A stretch of 64,000 bases of DNA from Phycisphaeraceae bacterium (GTDB lineage Bacteria > Planctomycetota > Phycisphaerae > Phycisphaerales > Phycisphaeraceae), in contig JAJDCX010000005.1 of the NCBI GenBank assembly GCA_029260615.1, positions 1 through 64,000 on the forward strand, written 5' to 3'. This document shows, piece after piece, positions 1-8,792 of the stretch. The translations under genes and the position numbers were made by a program. A model generated the notes under the pieces. That model made no database searches, was not told the origin of the DNA, and saw only the letters and a program-made list of their open reading frames with translations. How positions within the stretch are numbered: position 1 is the stretch's first letter; each line of letters begins with the position of its first letter.

Positions 1-2
1 TC

Positions 3-182
3 GATCAGGCACCTGGGTTCCTGCAGTTCGTCGATAAGCACGGCCTGACCCCCGGCGCACCGTTCACCGTCGAATCACAAAGCCCTTCTGCTGACGCCAT
101 CACCGTCCGCCCACACAACCGCGAACCGGTCACACTCGGCCTGGCCGCGGCGGGGAAGATTATGGTGAAGGTGGCGGAGTAA
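3..182 (+). CDS. C-terminal end of a DtxR/MntR-type metal-dependent regulator (partial)
   Basis: Only the last 59 codons are inside the window; the reading frame is open from the first bases and stops with TAA at 180-182. The visible part reads as an SH3-like FeoA domain (PGFLQFVDKHGLTPGAPFTV, later TLGLAAAGKIMVKV), the C-terminal domain of iron/manganese-dependent repressors of the DtxR/MntR family. In that family this domain modulates metal-dependent DNA binding. The helix-turn-helix and metal sites would lie upstream and cannot be checked. A stand-alone FeoA protein is possible but less likely. Confidence 0.6.
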   Translation, partial: DQAPGFLQFVDKHGLTPGAPFTVESQSPSADAITVRPHNREPVTLGLAAAGKIMVKVAE

Positions 183-279
183 GATCGACTTGCACAGTTG
201 AATCGTCCGGCACCGACTCACCGCACTCCGGGCAGCGGTCGATGTTGGCTGCGAGAGTGCCGCGCAGGTCGTAGTCGCA

Positions 280-1020
280 TTATGTGCAGGGAATGCAGCC
301 GGTTATCCGTAAGTGCCGCCGACGCAGGATTGTACGTATCGAGTGAATAATAAATGCGAGGATGCAAAGTTGGATAAGCAACGCACCAACACCTGACACC
401 GGTACGATCCAACGCGGATCAATGCTTGCCGAGTGACGCCCCCAAGCCGTATCAAAGCCAATGGGCATCACAACCCCTGCAAGTAGTCCGGCCCATAGAG
501 CTGCAAAGAAGAGCTTGGCTTTCACCTCCTTTATTCTGACCGCAATAAAGACCAGCCCGAACAAAGCCAACATGCCACAAATCCACGCCCGGCGGTAAGC
601 GGCCGGCCAATTCATCTTGTACCAGTAACCCATATTCGGACCAAAACGGCTGTCCCAGTCGTCTAGTGTGCCTTGGTCGTCGATGCCGTTCTGCCCAACC
701 GCTCGGATGACGATTTGATTCCTATTTGTCGCACTGGGTGGTTCGAATATCAATGGGGAACCGTACCAGTCCAATAGAAAGCGGCCGTCGGATGTTTCCT
801 TGCGGACAATGCTGTTGCTACCGGCGGTTAGTTTTTCGTACCAAGTGCTTTGATTGTCCGTGACCGGGTATTCGCCGTGGTCGTGATGGTAGGCGAATAC
901 GACTACATTCAGGTTCCGAATATCGGCAGCCTGATAGTCAAAGGCGTGAGATGCGGACGCTTGCTGCGCATATGCCAGCGTTAGAATTACGAGCAAGATG
1001 TAGCTGCCGCCGGATCGCAT
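280..1020 (-). CDS. Exported/membrane protein with pseudopilin-like domain and three TM helices
   Basis: 246 aa. An N-terminal signal peptide ends near ASA (residue 24). It is followed by a stretch of the kind found in type II secretion pseudopilin globular domains (ADIRNLNVVVFAYHHDHGEYP, then a DDW segment), and then three hydrophobic helices at about residues 147-162, 170-188 and 203-230. I do not recognise a named family. The gene stands alone between the regulator fragment and gatB, which is on the same strand. The topology suggests an extracytoplasmic domain anchored by a C-terminal membrane bundle. No function is assigned. Confidence 0.6.
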   Translation of the reverse strand: MRSGGSYILLVILTLAYAQQASASHAFDYQAADIRNLNVVVFAYHHDHGEYPVTDNQSTWYEKLTAGSNSIVRKETSDGRFLLDWYGSPLIFEPPSATNRNQIVIRAVGQNGIDDQGTLDDWDSRFGPNMGYWYKMNWPAAYRRAWICGMLALFGLVFIAVRIKEVKAKLFFAALWAGLLAGVVMPIGFDTAWGRHSASIDPRWIVPVSGVGALLIQLCILAFIIHSIRTILRRRHLRITGCIPCT

Positions 1021-1052
1021 GGGTCCATTGTACCTTTGCGAAGCGTGTATTC

Positions 1053-2588
1053 CTACCCCCGTACCTTCCCGATGATCATCTGCGTGACGAGTTTGGGGTT
1101 GGCCTGACCTTTGCTTAGCTTCATTATCTGGCCCATCAGTGCGCCGACGGCTTTGTCTTTGCCGGCCTTGATGTCGTCGATGGCTTTCTGGTTTTTCGCG
1201 TCGGCGAGAACCTGATCGACGAAACCTTCTAACGCGCCGGTGTCGGAGACTTGGAGGAGGCCGTGCTTGTCGGCGAGGGATTCGGCGGGGTCGTCGTGGT
1301 CGCAGCAGTAGGCAAACAGTTCGGCGGCGGCGCTGGAGCCGATCTTGTCGGCGCTGGATAGGTCGGCGATGCCTTTAACTTGCTCGGGGGTGATGCCGAG
1401 TTGGCTGACGCTGGTGTTGCGTTCGTTGGCGAGTTTGGCGGCGTAGTTCAGGAGCATGGCGGCGGCGCGTTTGGGGTCGGTGCCGACGGCGAGGGTGGCT
1501 TCGTAGAAGTTTGTCAGGCCGGGGTCGTCCAAGAGGGAGCCGGCGTCAACGGGGGAGAGGCTGTAGTCGTTGATGTAACGGGCACGCTTGGCGTCGGGGA
1601 GTTCGGTGACGGTTTGTTTGATGCGGTTGAGCCAGTCGTCGTCGATGGCGACGGTGACCAGGTCAGGATCGGGGAAGTAGCGGTACTCATCCTCGTCCTC
1701 TTTTTCGCGTTGTGGGGTGGTGATGGATTTGTTGTCATCCCAGCCACGGGTGGACTTGGAGCGTGCGCCCATGACCTTGCCATCCTCGAGCCAGGCGTCG
1801 ATCTGTCGTTGGTATTCGTGTGTGATCGCGCCGTGGACGGCCTTGAAGGAGTTGAGGTTTTTGATTTCGACGATGGGTGTTTTGAAGGTTTGGCCGTCTT
1901 TTTCGATGATGACGTTGATGTTGGGCTCGAAGCGCATGTGTCCGCGTTGCATGTCGCCCTCGGTGACGCCGAGGTGTCGGCAGATGTGCCGGAGGTTTTG
2001 GCCGAAGGTGACGGCCTGATCGGCGCTGCGGAAGTCGGGCTCGGTGACGATCTCTAGCAAAGGCGTGCCGGCGCGGTTGAGGTCTACGATGGAGTGGTCG
2101 ATGGGTGTGCCGCCGGGGGCTTCGTGCATGAGTTTGCCGGCGTCTTCTTCGAGGTGGGCGCGGGTGATGCGGATGGTGCGACCCCGGGATTCCCCTGAAG
2201 CATCATTCGTTGCGTCGTCGCCATCTACGGGTATGTCTAGCGAGCCTTCGCCACAGATTGGCTGGTCGTACTGGCTGATCTGGTAGTTCTTTGGGAGGTC
2301 GGGGTAGTAGTAGCTCTTGCGGTCCCACTTTGTTTTTTTGGCGATCTCACAGCCGAGTGCAAGCCCGACGCGGACAGCCATTTCGATGGCTTGTTCGTTG
2401 ATCACGGGGAGTGTGCCGGGCATGCCTATGACGACGGGGTCTAAGAGCGTGTTGGGTTCGGCGTCGAAGTAGTCGCGGTGGGCGACGTTGGGAACACTGG
2501 TCCACATCTTTGAGCGAGTGGCAAGCTCGACGTGGATTTCCATGCCGACGATGAGGGTAGTCTTAATGTTAGAAGGAGCGGTGGGCAT
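1053..2588 (-). CDS. gatB: Asp-tRNA(Asn)/Glu-tRNA(Gln) amidotransferase subunit B
   Basis: 511 aa, full length for GatB. The N-terminal catalytic cradle is clear (VGMEIHVEL, KWDRKSYYYPDLPKNYQISQYDQPI), followed by HLEEDAGKL, NRAGTPLLEIVTEPD and a YRYFPDPDL stretch. The C-terminal YqeY-like tail domain ends ALMGQIMKLSKGQANP. GatB recognises mischarged Glu-tRNA(Gln) or Asp-tRNA(Asn), activates the acyl group with ATP and passes it to ammonia delivered from GatA. gatA and gatC are not in the window. The ATG at 2588 follows three GGGTATC repeats in the upstream intergenic region. Identification is secure. Confidence 0.96.
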   Translation of the reverse strand: MPTAPSNIKTTLIVGMEIHVELATRSKMWTSVPNVAHRDYFDAEPNTLLDPVVIGMPGTLPVINEQAIEMAVRVGLALGCEIAKKTKWDRKSYYYPDLPKNYQISQYDQPICGEGSLDIPVDGDDATNDASGESRGRTIRITRAHLEEDAGKLMHEAPGGTPIDHSIVDLNRAGTPLLEIVTEPDFRSADQAVTFGQNLRHICRHLGVTEGDMQRGHMRFEPNINVIIEKDGQTFKTPIVEIKNLNSFKAVHGAITHEYQRQIDAWLEDGKVMGARSKSTRGWDDNKSITTPQREKEDEDEYRYFPDPDLVTVAIDDDWLNRIKQTVTELPDAKRARYINDYSLSPVDAGSLLDDPGLTNFYEATLAVGTDPKRAAAMLLNYAAKLANERNTSVSQLGITPEQVKGIADLSSADKIGSSAAAELFAYCCDHDDPAESLADKHGLLQVSDTGALEGFVDQVLADAKNQKAIDDIKAGKDKAVGALMGQIMKLSKGQANPKLVTQMIIGKVRG

Positions 2589-2593
2589 GGGGT

Positions 2594-2617
2594 GGGTATC
2601 GGGTATCGGGTATCGGG
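2594..2617. repeat. Three tandem GGGTATC heptamers in the VKOR-gatB intergenic region
   Basis: GGGTATC occurs three times in perfect tandem, followed by a further GGG, directly upstream of the gatB start on the minus strand. Just beyond it (2647-2662) is a small GGTTA...TAACC hairpin. The 77-bp gap between the stop of the VKOR gene and the gatB ATG is largely made of these words. Confidence 0.7.
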
Positions 2618-2665
2618 AGGATTTTAGGAGGGGCGGTTAAGAATTGATGGTTAAAAGCTAACCGT

Positions 2666-3985
2666 TCAATCCCGCTTCTTCCCCTTGATAAGGTCGTCGA
2701 TATCCAGGGGGTGTCTCGGGGTACCGTTCATAACGCCGTGCTTGGTAATGAGCATGGGGAGTGCCGAGTTGCCGGCGGCTTTGGCGGCGGTGGCATACAT
2801 CGACACATCGCGGGCGATCTGCTGATTTACCCACGGGTCATTCATGGCGCGGGTCAGGTCTTTTTCTTTAACGAGTTTCCACGCGGCGATTTTGGATCTG
2901 GCGGGGGTGAGGAGTTCTTCGTTAGAGTAAAGCGACTTGTCGAACTGGGCCCACTTGTCGGGGGCGATCTTCCAGAAGGCAAGGGAAATCTTGGCGAGGT
3001 CGCAGGCGTAGCGGTTGGTGGGGCTGTAGCGTTTAATCAGGCGGTTGCACTTGCTGTTCAGGGGGGTTGGGAGGCAGAGGATGGCGAGGTCGTCGCCGTA
3101 TTTTTGCTTGGTCTTCTCAAGCATTTTGCGTGTATCGCGGCAGTGATGGCAGGTGTAGTCGTAGAGGATGAGCATCACAGTCGGGGCGTCGGGGTTGCCG
3201 ATGATGGGGATATTGGTGGTATCGATCACGAGACGTCCGCCGTAGAGTTTGACCTTGCGGGGTGCCGCGGGAGTGTCGGCGGGCTGGTTGGCTACGGTGT
3301 TTTTCGCCGGGGTGGGCGGTGTGGTTTTGGGTGGTTGCTTTGTGGTTGCCTGGTAAGGATTAACGAGCAGTGGGTTTTGGGGTGGGGGCGGGAGCTTATC
3401 TGGTAAAGCGTCTTCGTTCACCGTATCGGAGGCGAACTGAATAAGGGGGGCGGCGGCCTGGGGTGCTTCACCCAATACCTGGCCGACGATCAGGACGCCG
3501 ATGAGTAACATCGCGCCCGCCGAGGCGGACGCCAGGGCTTTGGTCGGCAGGGTCGGCAGGGCCACCATCAGGCACAATACCGAGGCGGCGACCCCGACGG
3601 TGTGCGTGGCCATGCAGTACTTGCACAGTGCGCCGATGGCAAAAATCTGGACACCGACAAACCAGAGGGCCGCGGCGATGGCGGCGAAAGCGCAGGCAGC
3701 CATGGCAACGGTCGCGGCATACTGTGGGCGTTTGGTTTGGGGGTCACGGGAGATAACGGCGGCAAGCATCGCGGTGTAAACCATCATCGCCATCAGGCTC
3801 ACGGGGATGCCTAACCACAGCGACCATCGGCTTGATAAAACCGTGTCACAACTCGACCCGCCGCCACAGCCGGGTAGGGCGTCCTGGGTTTGGGACTGGT
3901 ATAGCAGAAGGCCTGCCAAGCCTGCGGCTAGGCCGGAGAGCAGGACGGTCGCCACTTTCGCGCGTATGAAGGTTGCTGTACTCAT
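2666..3985 (-). CDS. VKOR-DsbA-like thioredoxin fusion, disulfide bond formation protein
   Basis: 439 aa from the ATG at 3985. A longer in-frame start exists upstream, but its N-terminus has no signal-like character. The N-terminal half is a multi-helix vitamin K epoxide reductase domain with a luminal cysteine pair (GCGGGSSC) and the membrane CxxC CKYC. After a Pro/Thr-rich linker comes a DsbA/DsbG-like thioredoxin domain with active site CHHC (YDYTCHHCRDTRK). In such fusions the VKOR domain reoxidises the thioredoxin domain using quinone, replacing the DsbB/DsbA pair in the periplasm. This could serve the many exported proteins in the window. The family call is secure; the exact substrates are unknown. 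Confidence 0.88.
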   Translation of the reverse strand: MSTATFIRAKVATVLLSGLAAGLAGLLLYQSQTQDALPGCGGGSSCDTVLSSRWSLWLGIPVSLMAMMVYTAMLAAVISRDPQTKRPQYAATVAMAACAFAAIAAALWFVGVQIFAIGALCKYCMATHTVGVAASVLCLMVALPTLPTKALASASAGAMLLIGVLIVGQVLGEAPQAAAPLIQFASDTVNEDALPDKLPPPPQNPLLVNPYQATTKQPPKTTPPTPAKNTVANQPADTPAAPRKVKLYGGRLVIDTTNIPIIGNPDAPTVMLILYDYTCHHCRDTRKMLEKTKQKYGDDLAILCLPTPLNSKCNRLIKRYSPTNRYACDLAKISLAFWKIAPDKWAQFDKSLYSNEELLTPARSKIAAWKLVKEKDLTRAMNDPWVNQQIARDVSMYATAAKAAGNSALPMLITKHGVMNGTPRHPLDIDDLIKGKKRD

Positions 3986-4142
3986 AGTAGAACGCTTGAT
4001 TATAAGGGCAAACGGCCAAGGGGGCTGTGGGGTGGTGCCTTTAGACAGACTGGCGGGCTTTGAACAAGACCCGGCCTTGAAGGTCGCGTGAGCCTTGGAT
4101 ACCAACCGAGCAAGACTATCCGTCGCACCAACCAAAAAGAGC

Positions 4143-4170
4143 TTGGTGACATAGACGCGGACGATATACT
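4143..4170 (+). promoter_or_regulatory. Candidate sigma-70-type promoter for the DUF1015-serA-serC operon
   Basis: TTGGTG, 16 nt, TATACT, about 58 nt before the ATG at 4228. It sits in the divergent gap between the VKOR gene and the DUF1015 gene. Assigned by eye only. Confidence 0.4.
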
Positions 4171-4227
4171 TAATCTTAATACGTTCGGTGCTTTTATCGA
4201 ACGCCCTCCCTCATGGACCCCCTTGCC

Positions 4228-5478
4228 ATGGCAGATATTCGTCCATTCCGTGGGCTACGCCCCCGCCCCGAGTTGATCGAGCAGGTCGCGAGCCCGCCCT
4301 ACGACGTGCTCAATGCCCAAGAGGCGCGTCGGATGGCGTCGGGGAACCCCTACAGTTTCCTGCATGTCGTCCGCGCTGAGATCGACCTGCCCGAGGACAC
4401 CGACCCGCACAGCGAGGCCGTCTACGACAAAAGCGCCGCCAACCTCACGGGGATGATCGACGCGGGCACGCTGGTTCGGGACGACCGTCCCTGCTTCTAT
4501 CTTTACCAGTTGACGATGGACGGCCATGTGCAGCACGGGCTAGTGCTGGGTGCCAGTGTCGATGAGTACGAGCACGACAAGATCAAGAAGCACGAGCTGA
4601 CCCGCCGTGATAAGGAAGACGACCGGGCCAAACATGTGGAGAAGTTGATGGCCAACGCCGGGCCGGTGCTGCTTACCTACCGCGCTCAGGGAGAAGTCAA
4701 CGCGATGGTCAAAGAGGTGTGCGATGCGCAGAAACCGGCGTATGACTTTGTCGCAGATGATGGTGTGGGGCATCGACTGTGGGTGATCGACGGCTCTGAA
4801 AAAGTGTCCGGCCTGTGTGAGGCGTTCGCCCGGGTCGATTCCCTTTACATCGCTGACGGCCATCACCGCAGCGCCTCGGCGTTCCGGGTCCGCAACCTCC
4901 TCAAAGACGCCAACCCTGACCACAAGGGTGACGAGCCCTACAACCACTTTTTGGCGGTCGCGTTCCCCGACAACGAATTGAAGATCATGGGGTACAACCG
5001 GGTGGTCAAGGATCTGAACGGGCTGGAGCCGGGGGCTTTCCTGGAAAAAATCCGGGCATCGTTTGATGTGTGTGAAACCCAGACGGCTGAGCCGGAATCC
5101 GCTCGCCAGTTTGGAATGCATCTGGACGGGACGTGGTACCGACTGACACCGCGAGAGGGTGTGGCTGACGGATCGGGCGACACGGTGCGCAGCCTCGACG
5201 TCTCGATCCTGCAAGACCACCTGCTGGGGCCGACCCTGGGGATCGGTGACCCGCGGACAGATAAACGCATCGACTTCGTCGGCGGCATCCGGGGCACTAG
5301 CGAGTTGGAAAAACGCTGTAAGCAAGACATGCGCGTAGCTTTTGCGCTATACCCGGTGAGTGTCGAGCAGTTGATCGCTATCTCCGATGAGCACGCCATC
5401 ATGCCACCTAAATCGACCTGGTTCGAGCCTAAATTGCGATCCGGGGTCGTGGTCCGAAGCCTTAGAGGCGACGGATAG
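4228..5478 (+). CDS. DUF1015 family protein, first gene of the serine operon
   Basis: 416 aa from the ATG at 4228 (MADIRPFRG); an in-frame ATG 15 nt upstream (4213) would add five residues. The protein matches DUF1015 along its length: RPFRGLRP at the start, ASPPYDVLN, HELTRRDKEDDRAKHVE and the IADGHHRSASAF motif. Family members are often next to serine biosynthesis genes. A kinase-like role in serine metabolism has been proposed for some archaeal relatives (from memory), but the function here is not proven. Only about 40 nt separate it from the downstream serA-like gene and serC, which suggests one operon. Confidence 0.85.
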   Translation: MADIRPFRGLRPRPELIEQVASPPYDVLNAQEARRMASGNPYSFLHVVRAEIDLPEDTDPHSEAVYDKSAANLTGMIDAGTLVRDDRPCFYLYQLTMDGHVQHGLVLGASVDEYEHDKIKKHELTRRDKEDDRAKHVEKLMANAGPVLLTYRAQGEVNAMVKEVCDAQKPAYDFVADDGVGHRLWVIDGSEKVSGLCEAFARVDSLYIADGHHRSASAFRVRNLLKDANPDHKGDEPYNHFLAVAFPDNELKIMGYNRVVKDLNGLEPGAFLEKIRASFDVCETQTAEPESARQFGMHLDGTWYRLTPREGVADGSGDTVRSLDVSILQDHLLGPTLGIGDPRTDKRIDFVGGIRGTSELEKRCKQDMRVAFALYPVSVEQLIAISDEHAIMPPKSTWFEPKLRSGVVVRSLRGDG

Positions 5479-5517
5479 TCTTGTTAAGACGAGAGAACTA
5501 TTAAGAGAAAAGAAAGT

Positions 5518-6423
5518 GTGACCGCTATGTTGATCCTGATCTCCGACGCATTTGACTCCACGCTTGCCGACCGGCTTAAAGCCTTTGGCGAGGTCACCGA
5601 CGACAAGGAAAGGCTCGGCGAGGCCGACGTAGTGTTGATACGAAGCAAAACCAAATGCACCCGGGAATACATCGACAGCGCCCCGGAGTTGAAGCTGATC
5701 ATCCGAGGCGGGGTCGGGCTGGATAATGTTGATCGAGCCTATGCCGAGGAACGCGGGATCGAAGTGCGCAACACCCCCAATGCTTCGAGCATCGCGGTCG
5801 CGGAGATGGCGTTTGCGCTGATGTTGGCGGTCGCCAGCCGGGTCACTGAGGCCCACGACAGCATGGCCGCCGGTCGGTGGGATAAAAAACAACTCAAACG
5901 CACCGAGCTGTCGGGCAAGACCCTATGCCTGATCGGGATGGGTAACATCGCCGGCGAGGTTGCCAAACGGGCTTCGGCGTTTGGGATGAAGGTCGTTGCG
6001 TACCGGCAGTCCGGCAAGCCAAGCGAGTTGGCGGAGGTGAAGCCGAGCCTTGCGGAGGCGATCGCCGGCGCCGACTACATCTCCCTGCACACACCGTTGA
6101 CCGATCAGACCCGCGGCATGATCGATGCCAAGGTGATCGTGGGCATGAAAGACGGGGCGGCGTTAATTAATACCGGGCGAGGTGCGGCGGTCGTGGAGAC
6201 GGACGTTGCCTCGGCGCTTCAAAGCGGTAAACTGCGGGCCTACGCCACAGATGTGTGGCCTAGCGACCCCCCCCCGGCCGACTGCCCGATCCTCAAAGCA
6301 CCCAACGTGGTCATGTCCCCGCACCTTGGGGCCAGCACGAAGGAAAACCTGCTCCGCATCGGCGAAGAGGCCCACGGGATCATCCAGCAGTTCGCGAAGA
6401 CCTTCGCTCAAGGAGTCAAGTGA
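5518..6423 (+). CDS. serA: D-3-phosphoglycerate dehydrogenase-like D-2-hydroxyacid dehydrogenase
   Basis: 301 aa from GTG at 5518; the ATG at 5527 (MLILISDAF) is an equally good start and would give 298 aa. It has the D-isomer hydroxyacid dehydrogenase fold: substrate-domain RGGVGLDNVD, the NAD-binding Rossmann motif LIGMGNIAGEVA, a catalytic Arg in NTGRGA, the acid at ATDVWPSDPP and the catalytic His in SPHLGAST. It is short and lacks the C-terminal ACT domain of long SerA, so it is the unregulated short form. The stop codon overlaps the serC start (TGATG). This context strongly supports the first committed step of serine biosynthesis. Confidence 0.85.
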   Translation: MTAMLILISDAFDSTLADRLKAFGEVTDDKERLGEADVVLIRSKTKCTREYIDSAPELKLIIRGGVGLDNVDRAYAEERGIEVRNTPNASSIAVAEMAFALMLAVASRVTEAHDSMAAGRWDKKQLKRTELSGKTLCLIGMGNIAGEVAKRASAFGMKVVAYRQSGKPSELAEVKPSLAEAIAGADYISLHTPLTDQTRGMIDAKVIVGMKDGAALINTGRGAAVVETDVASALQSGKLRAYATDVWPSDPPPADCPILKAPNVVMSPHLGASTKENLLRIGEEAHGIIQQFAKTFAQGVK

Positions 6424-7508
6424 TGAAACGGATCTTCAACTTCAGTGCCGGCCCATGCACCCTGCCGTTAAGCGCCTTGGAACAGGCCCGCGACGAGATG
6501 GTTGATTACCACGGCCAAGGCATGTCCCTGATCGAGATGAGCCACCGCAGCAAGACCTACGACCAGGTCCACCATGAAGCGATGGCTTTGGTGAAAGAAC
6601 TGCTGGGCCTGCCGAATAATTACAGCGTGCTGCTCTTAGGCGGCGGCGCGACGCTGCAATTCACCATGGTCCCTATGAACCTGCTGCACAGCGGCAAGAG
6701 TTGTGACTTCACATTCACAGGGGCCTGGGCGAAGAAGGCCCTGGCGGACACCAAGAAAATCGGCAAGGCCAACGTCATCTACGACGGCACGGACAACAGC
6801 TTCACCGCCCTACCCGACCCCGCCAGCGTCAAGGCGTCCAGCGATGCGGCGTACCTGCACCTGACCAGCAACGAAACCATCGGCGGCGTGCAGTGGCAGA
6901 ACTGGCCGGACGTGGGGAACGTCCCGCTGGTCGCGGATATGTCCTCTGACTTCTTAAGCCGGCAGATCCCAGTCGAGCGATTTGGTTTGATCTATGCAGG
7001 CGCACAAAAGAACGTCGGCCCCGCAGGGCTAGCGGTGGTCATCATCCGTGACGACATTCTGGAAGCCTGCCCGACGGACCTGACGAACTATCTGGGCTAC
7101 GCGAACCACGCCAAGGCCGACTCGATGATGAATACCCCGCCGGTCTTCACCATCTACATGATGAAGCTGGTACTCGAAAGGCTGCGAGATGCCGGCGGGC
7201 TTGACGCAGCTGCACAACTCGCCAAGAAGCGTTCCGACCTGCTCTACGACATGATCGAATCCAACGGCTCGTTCTACCGCTGCCCTGTAGATTCGGCATG
7301 CCGTTCAAAGATGAACGTCGTCTTCCGCCTGCCGACCGAGGATCTGGAAAAACAGTTCATCGCCGAGGCCGGTGCCAAGGACATGAGCGGGCTAAAGGGC
7401 CACCGCAGCGTCGGCGGTTGCCGGGCGTCGATTTATAACGCCATGCCGGTCGAGGGTACCGAGACGCTGGCCCGGTTCATGGCGGACTTCGCCAAGAAGA
7501 ACGGGTAA
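6423..7508 (+). CDS. serC: Phosphoserine aminotransferase
   Basis: 361 aa. The ATG at 6423 overlaps the stop of the upstream dehydrogenase by one base and is preceded by an AAGGAG ribosome-binding site at 6409-6414. It begins IFNFSAGPCTLP, typical of SerC. It carries MSHRSKTYDQVHHEA and YAGAQKNVGPAGLAVVIIRDD with the PLP lysine (AQKN). It is a class V aminotransferase converting 3-phosphohydroxypyruvate plus glutamate to phosphoserine. It also acts in PLP synthesis in many bacteria, and pdxA lies about 1.4 kb further on. Confidence 0.96.
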   Translation: MKRIFNFSAGPCTLPLSALEQARDEMVDYHGQGMSLIEMSHRSKTYDQVHHEAMALVKELLGLPNNYSVLLLGGGATLQFTMVPMNLLHSGKSCDFTFTGAWAKKALADTKKIGKANVIYDGTDNSFTALPDPASVKASSDAAYLHLTSNETIGGVQWQNWPDVGNVPLVADMSSDFLSRQIPVERFGLIYAGAQKNVGPAGLAVVIIRDDILEACPTDLTNYLGYANHAKADSMMNTPPVFTIYMMKLVLERLRDAGGLDAAAQLAKKRSDLLYDMIESNGSFYRCPVDSACRSKMNVVFRLPTEDLEKQFIAEAGAKDMSGLKGHRSVGGCRASIYNAMPVEGTETLARFMADFAKKNG

Positions 7509-7516
7509 ACAATGGT

Positions 7517-7548
7517 CCGCATCTGCGACATCGGTGTCGCAGATGCGG
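7517..7548. terminator. Strong perfect hairpin after serC, no U-tract
   Basis: A 13-bp perfect inverted repeat (left arm 7517-7529 CCGCATCTGCGAC, right arm 7536-7548). The closing A-T pair adds a fourteenth base pair around TCGG. It begins nine bases after the serC stop. There is no T-run on either side, so it may be an RNA-stabilising 3' end or a non-canonical terminator. Confidence 0.6.
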
Positions 7549-7577
7549 GTGCCGCCACCAAATCAACGTACTACACA

Positions 7578-8037
7578 TCAATCTTTATTGGGCCGCCTAC
7601 ACACATATCCCGATGGAGAGGCCTCATCGGTCAAATAGTACAACTCATCGTATCTGCTACCGGATTTCTTCAATTCCCCTGATTCGAGGTGCTGGATAAG
7701 TGATTTTCGAATCACATCTTCACTCAAATAATTTGGATACAGGTCTTTCCTCTGCTCTACATACATGAAAAACCTCCAGCTATCAAAACCTCCGACACAA
7801 AAATTTTGACTAAATTCAAAGTCGATATCTAATTCAAGTGCGTTATTCGAAACACAACAACCACATCCGTGAAAAGTGTATTCACGCCCATCCAAGAGAA
7901 ATCCCTTTTTAGGAATACGTTTCGCCGATATACCATCTTGAAGAGGATCGTAGCCCAGTTCCACAACCATTAAAATCGACCAAATTAATGACGTCAGCAA
8001 TATAGTCTGCAATCAACCGCTTGAATTCGGGCGTCAT
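7578..8037 (-). pseudogene. DUF6896-like small protein interrupted by a one-base frameshift
   Basis: The downstream frame (7578 to about 7975) encodes a cysteine-containing protein (KGFLLDGREYTFHGCGCCV, DIDFEF, GGFDSWRFF) that resembles DUF6896 proteins as I remember them. The natural N-terminus is in another frame: an ATG at 8037 reads MTPEFKRLIADYIADVINLV and runs off frame at an A4/T4 run at 7972-7975. Removing one T joins the two into a continuous 150-odd-residue protein. Either this copy is inactivated or the base is a sequencing error. Codon use and AT content differ from neighbouring genes, hinting at recent acquisition. Relatives may be immunity-type proteins, but that is uncertain. 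Confidence 0.55.
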
Positions 8038-8046
8038 AGTTTGATC

Positions 8047-8784
8047 CTAATTTGATCGCCAGGCCGGGCCGTACCACCGGACCATGGCGGGGTCGGGTTG
8101 GCCGACCTGGTCAAAGGCTCGTATGCGCAGGAGGCAGGCGTCGCAGTGGGCGCAGGGCTTGCCGTCGGGGAGTGGGTCGTAGCAGGAGTGGGTCAGGCTG
8201 TAGTCAACGCCCAACTCGATGCCGCGTTGGATGATATCGGTTTTGGGTAAGTCAATCAGGGGGGTGTGGACATTTAGCTTATGCCCTTCGACGCCGGCCT
8301 TGGTGGCGAGGTTACTCATCAACTCGAATGCGCGGATGTACTCGCCCCGGCAGTCGGGGTAACCGGAGTAGTCGACGGCGTTGACACCGATGAAGAGGTC
8401 GGTGCTACCGATGACCTCGGCGACGGCGAGCGCGTAGCTTAGGAAGATCGTGTTGCGCGCCGGGACGTAGGTGACGGGGATACCGTGGGTCATCTCGTCG
8501 CCGTCGCGGTCCTTGGGGACTTCGATGGCGTCGGTTAGCGCGGAGCCTCCGAGGCTGCGCAGGTCGATATTGATCCAGCGGTGGCTTGCGACCCCGAGTT
8601 GTTCGGCTACTTTTGCGGCGGCGGCGATTTCAGCGCGGTGTCGTTGGCCGTAGTCAAAACTCAGGGCGTGGCAGGCGTAACCCTGGGCGTTGGCGATCGC
8701 CAAGACGGTCGCGGAGTCCAGCCCGCCGGAGAGCAGGACAACGGCGGGCTTGGGGGGCGATGAATGTGTGGTTGGGTGCGTCAT
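8047..8784 (-). CDS. queC: 7-cyano-7-deazaguanine synthase
   Basis: 245 aa. The PP-loop ATPase motif SGGLDS lies near residue 20, followed by [22 protein letters not shown], and the C-terminal zinc site [17 protein letters not shown]. QueC converts 7-carboxy-7-deazaguanine to preQ0 with ATP and ammonia, in the queuosine tRNA pathway. A queD gene and a divergent QueC paralogue are elsewhere in the window. It follows pdxA on the same strand; the gap consists of a repeat hairpin ending nine bases before the ATG. Confidence 0.95.
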   Translation of the reverse strand: MTHPTTHSSPPKPAVVLLSGGLDSATVLAIANAQGYACHALSFDYGQRHRAEIAAAAKVAEQLGVASHRWINIDLRSLGGSALTDAIEVPKDRDGDEMTHGIPVTYVPARNTIFLSYALAVAEVIGSTDLFIGVNAVDYSGYPDCRGEYIRAFELMSNLATKAGVEGHKLNVHTPLIDLPKTDIIQRGIELGVDYSLTHSCYDPLPDGKPCAHCDACLLRIRAFDQVGQPDPAMVRWYGPAWRSN

Positions 8785-8792
8785 GGGGGGAT

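Noticed and set aside
1380-2057. 225-aa plus-strand ORF opposite gatB
   Set aside because: Gly/Val/Asp-biased composition from the antisense of a conserved gene; gatB is certain on the other strand.
4540-5325. 261-aa minus-strand ORF opposite the DUF1015 gene
   Set aside because: Antisense shadow of a well-matched family protein, no recognisable motif.
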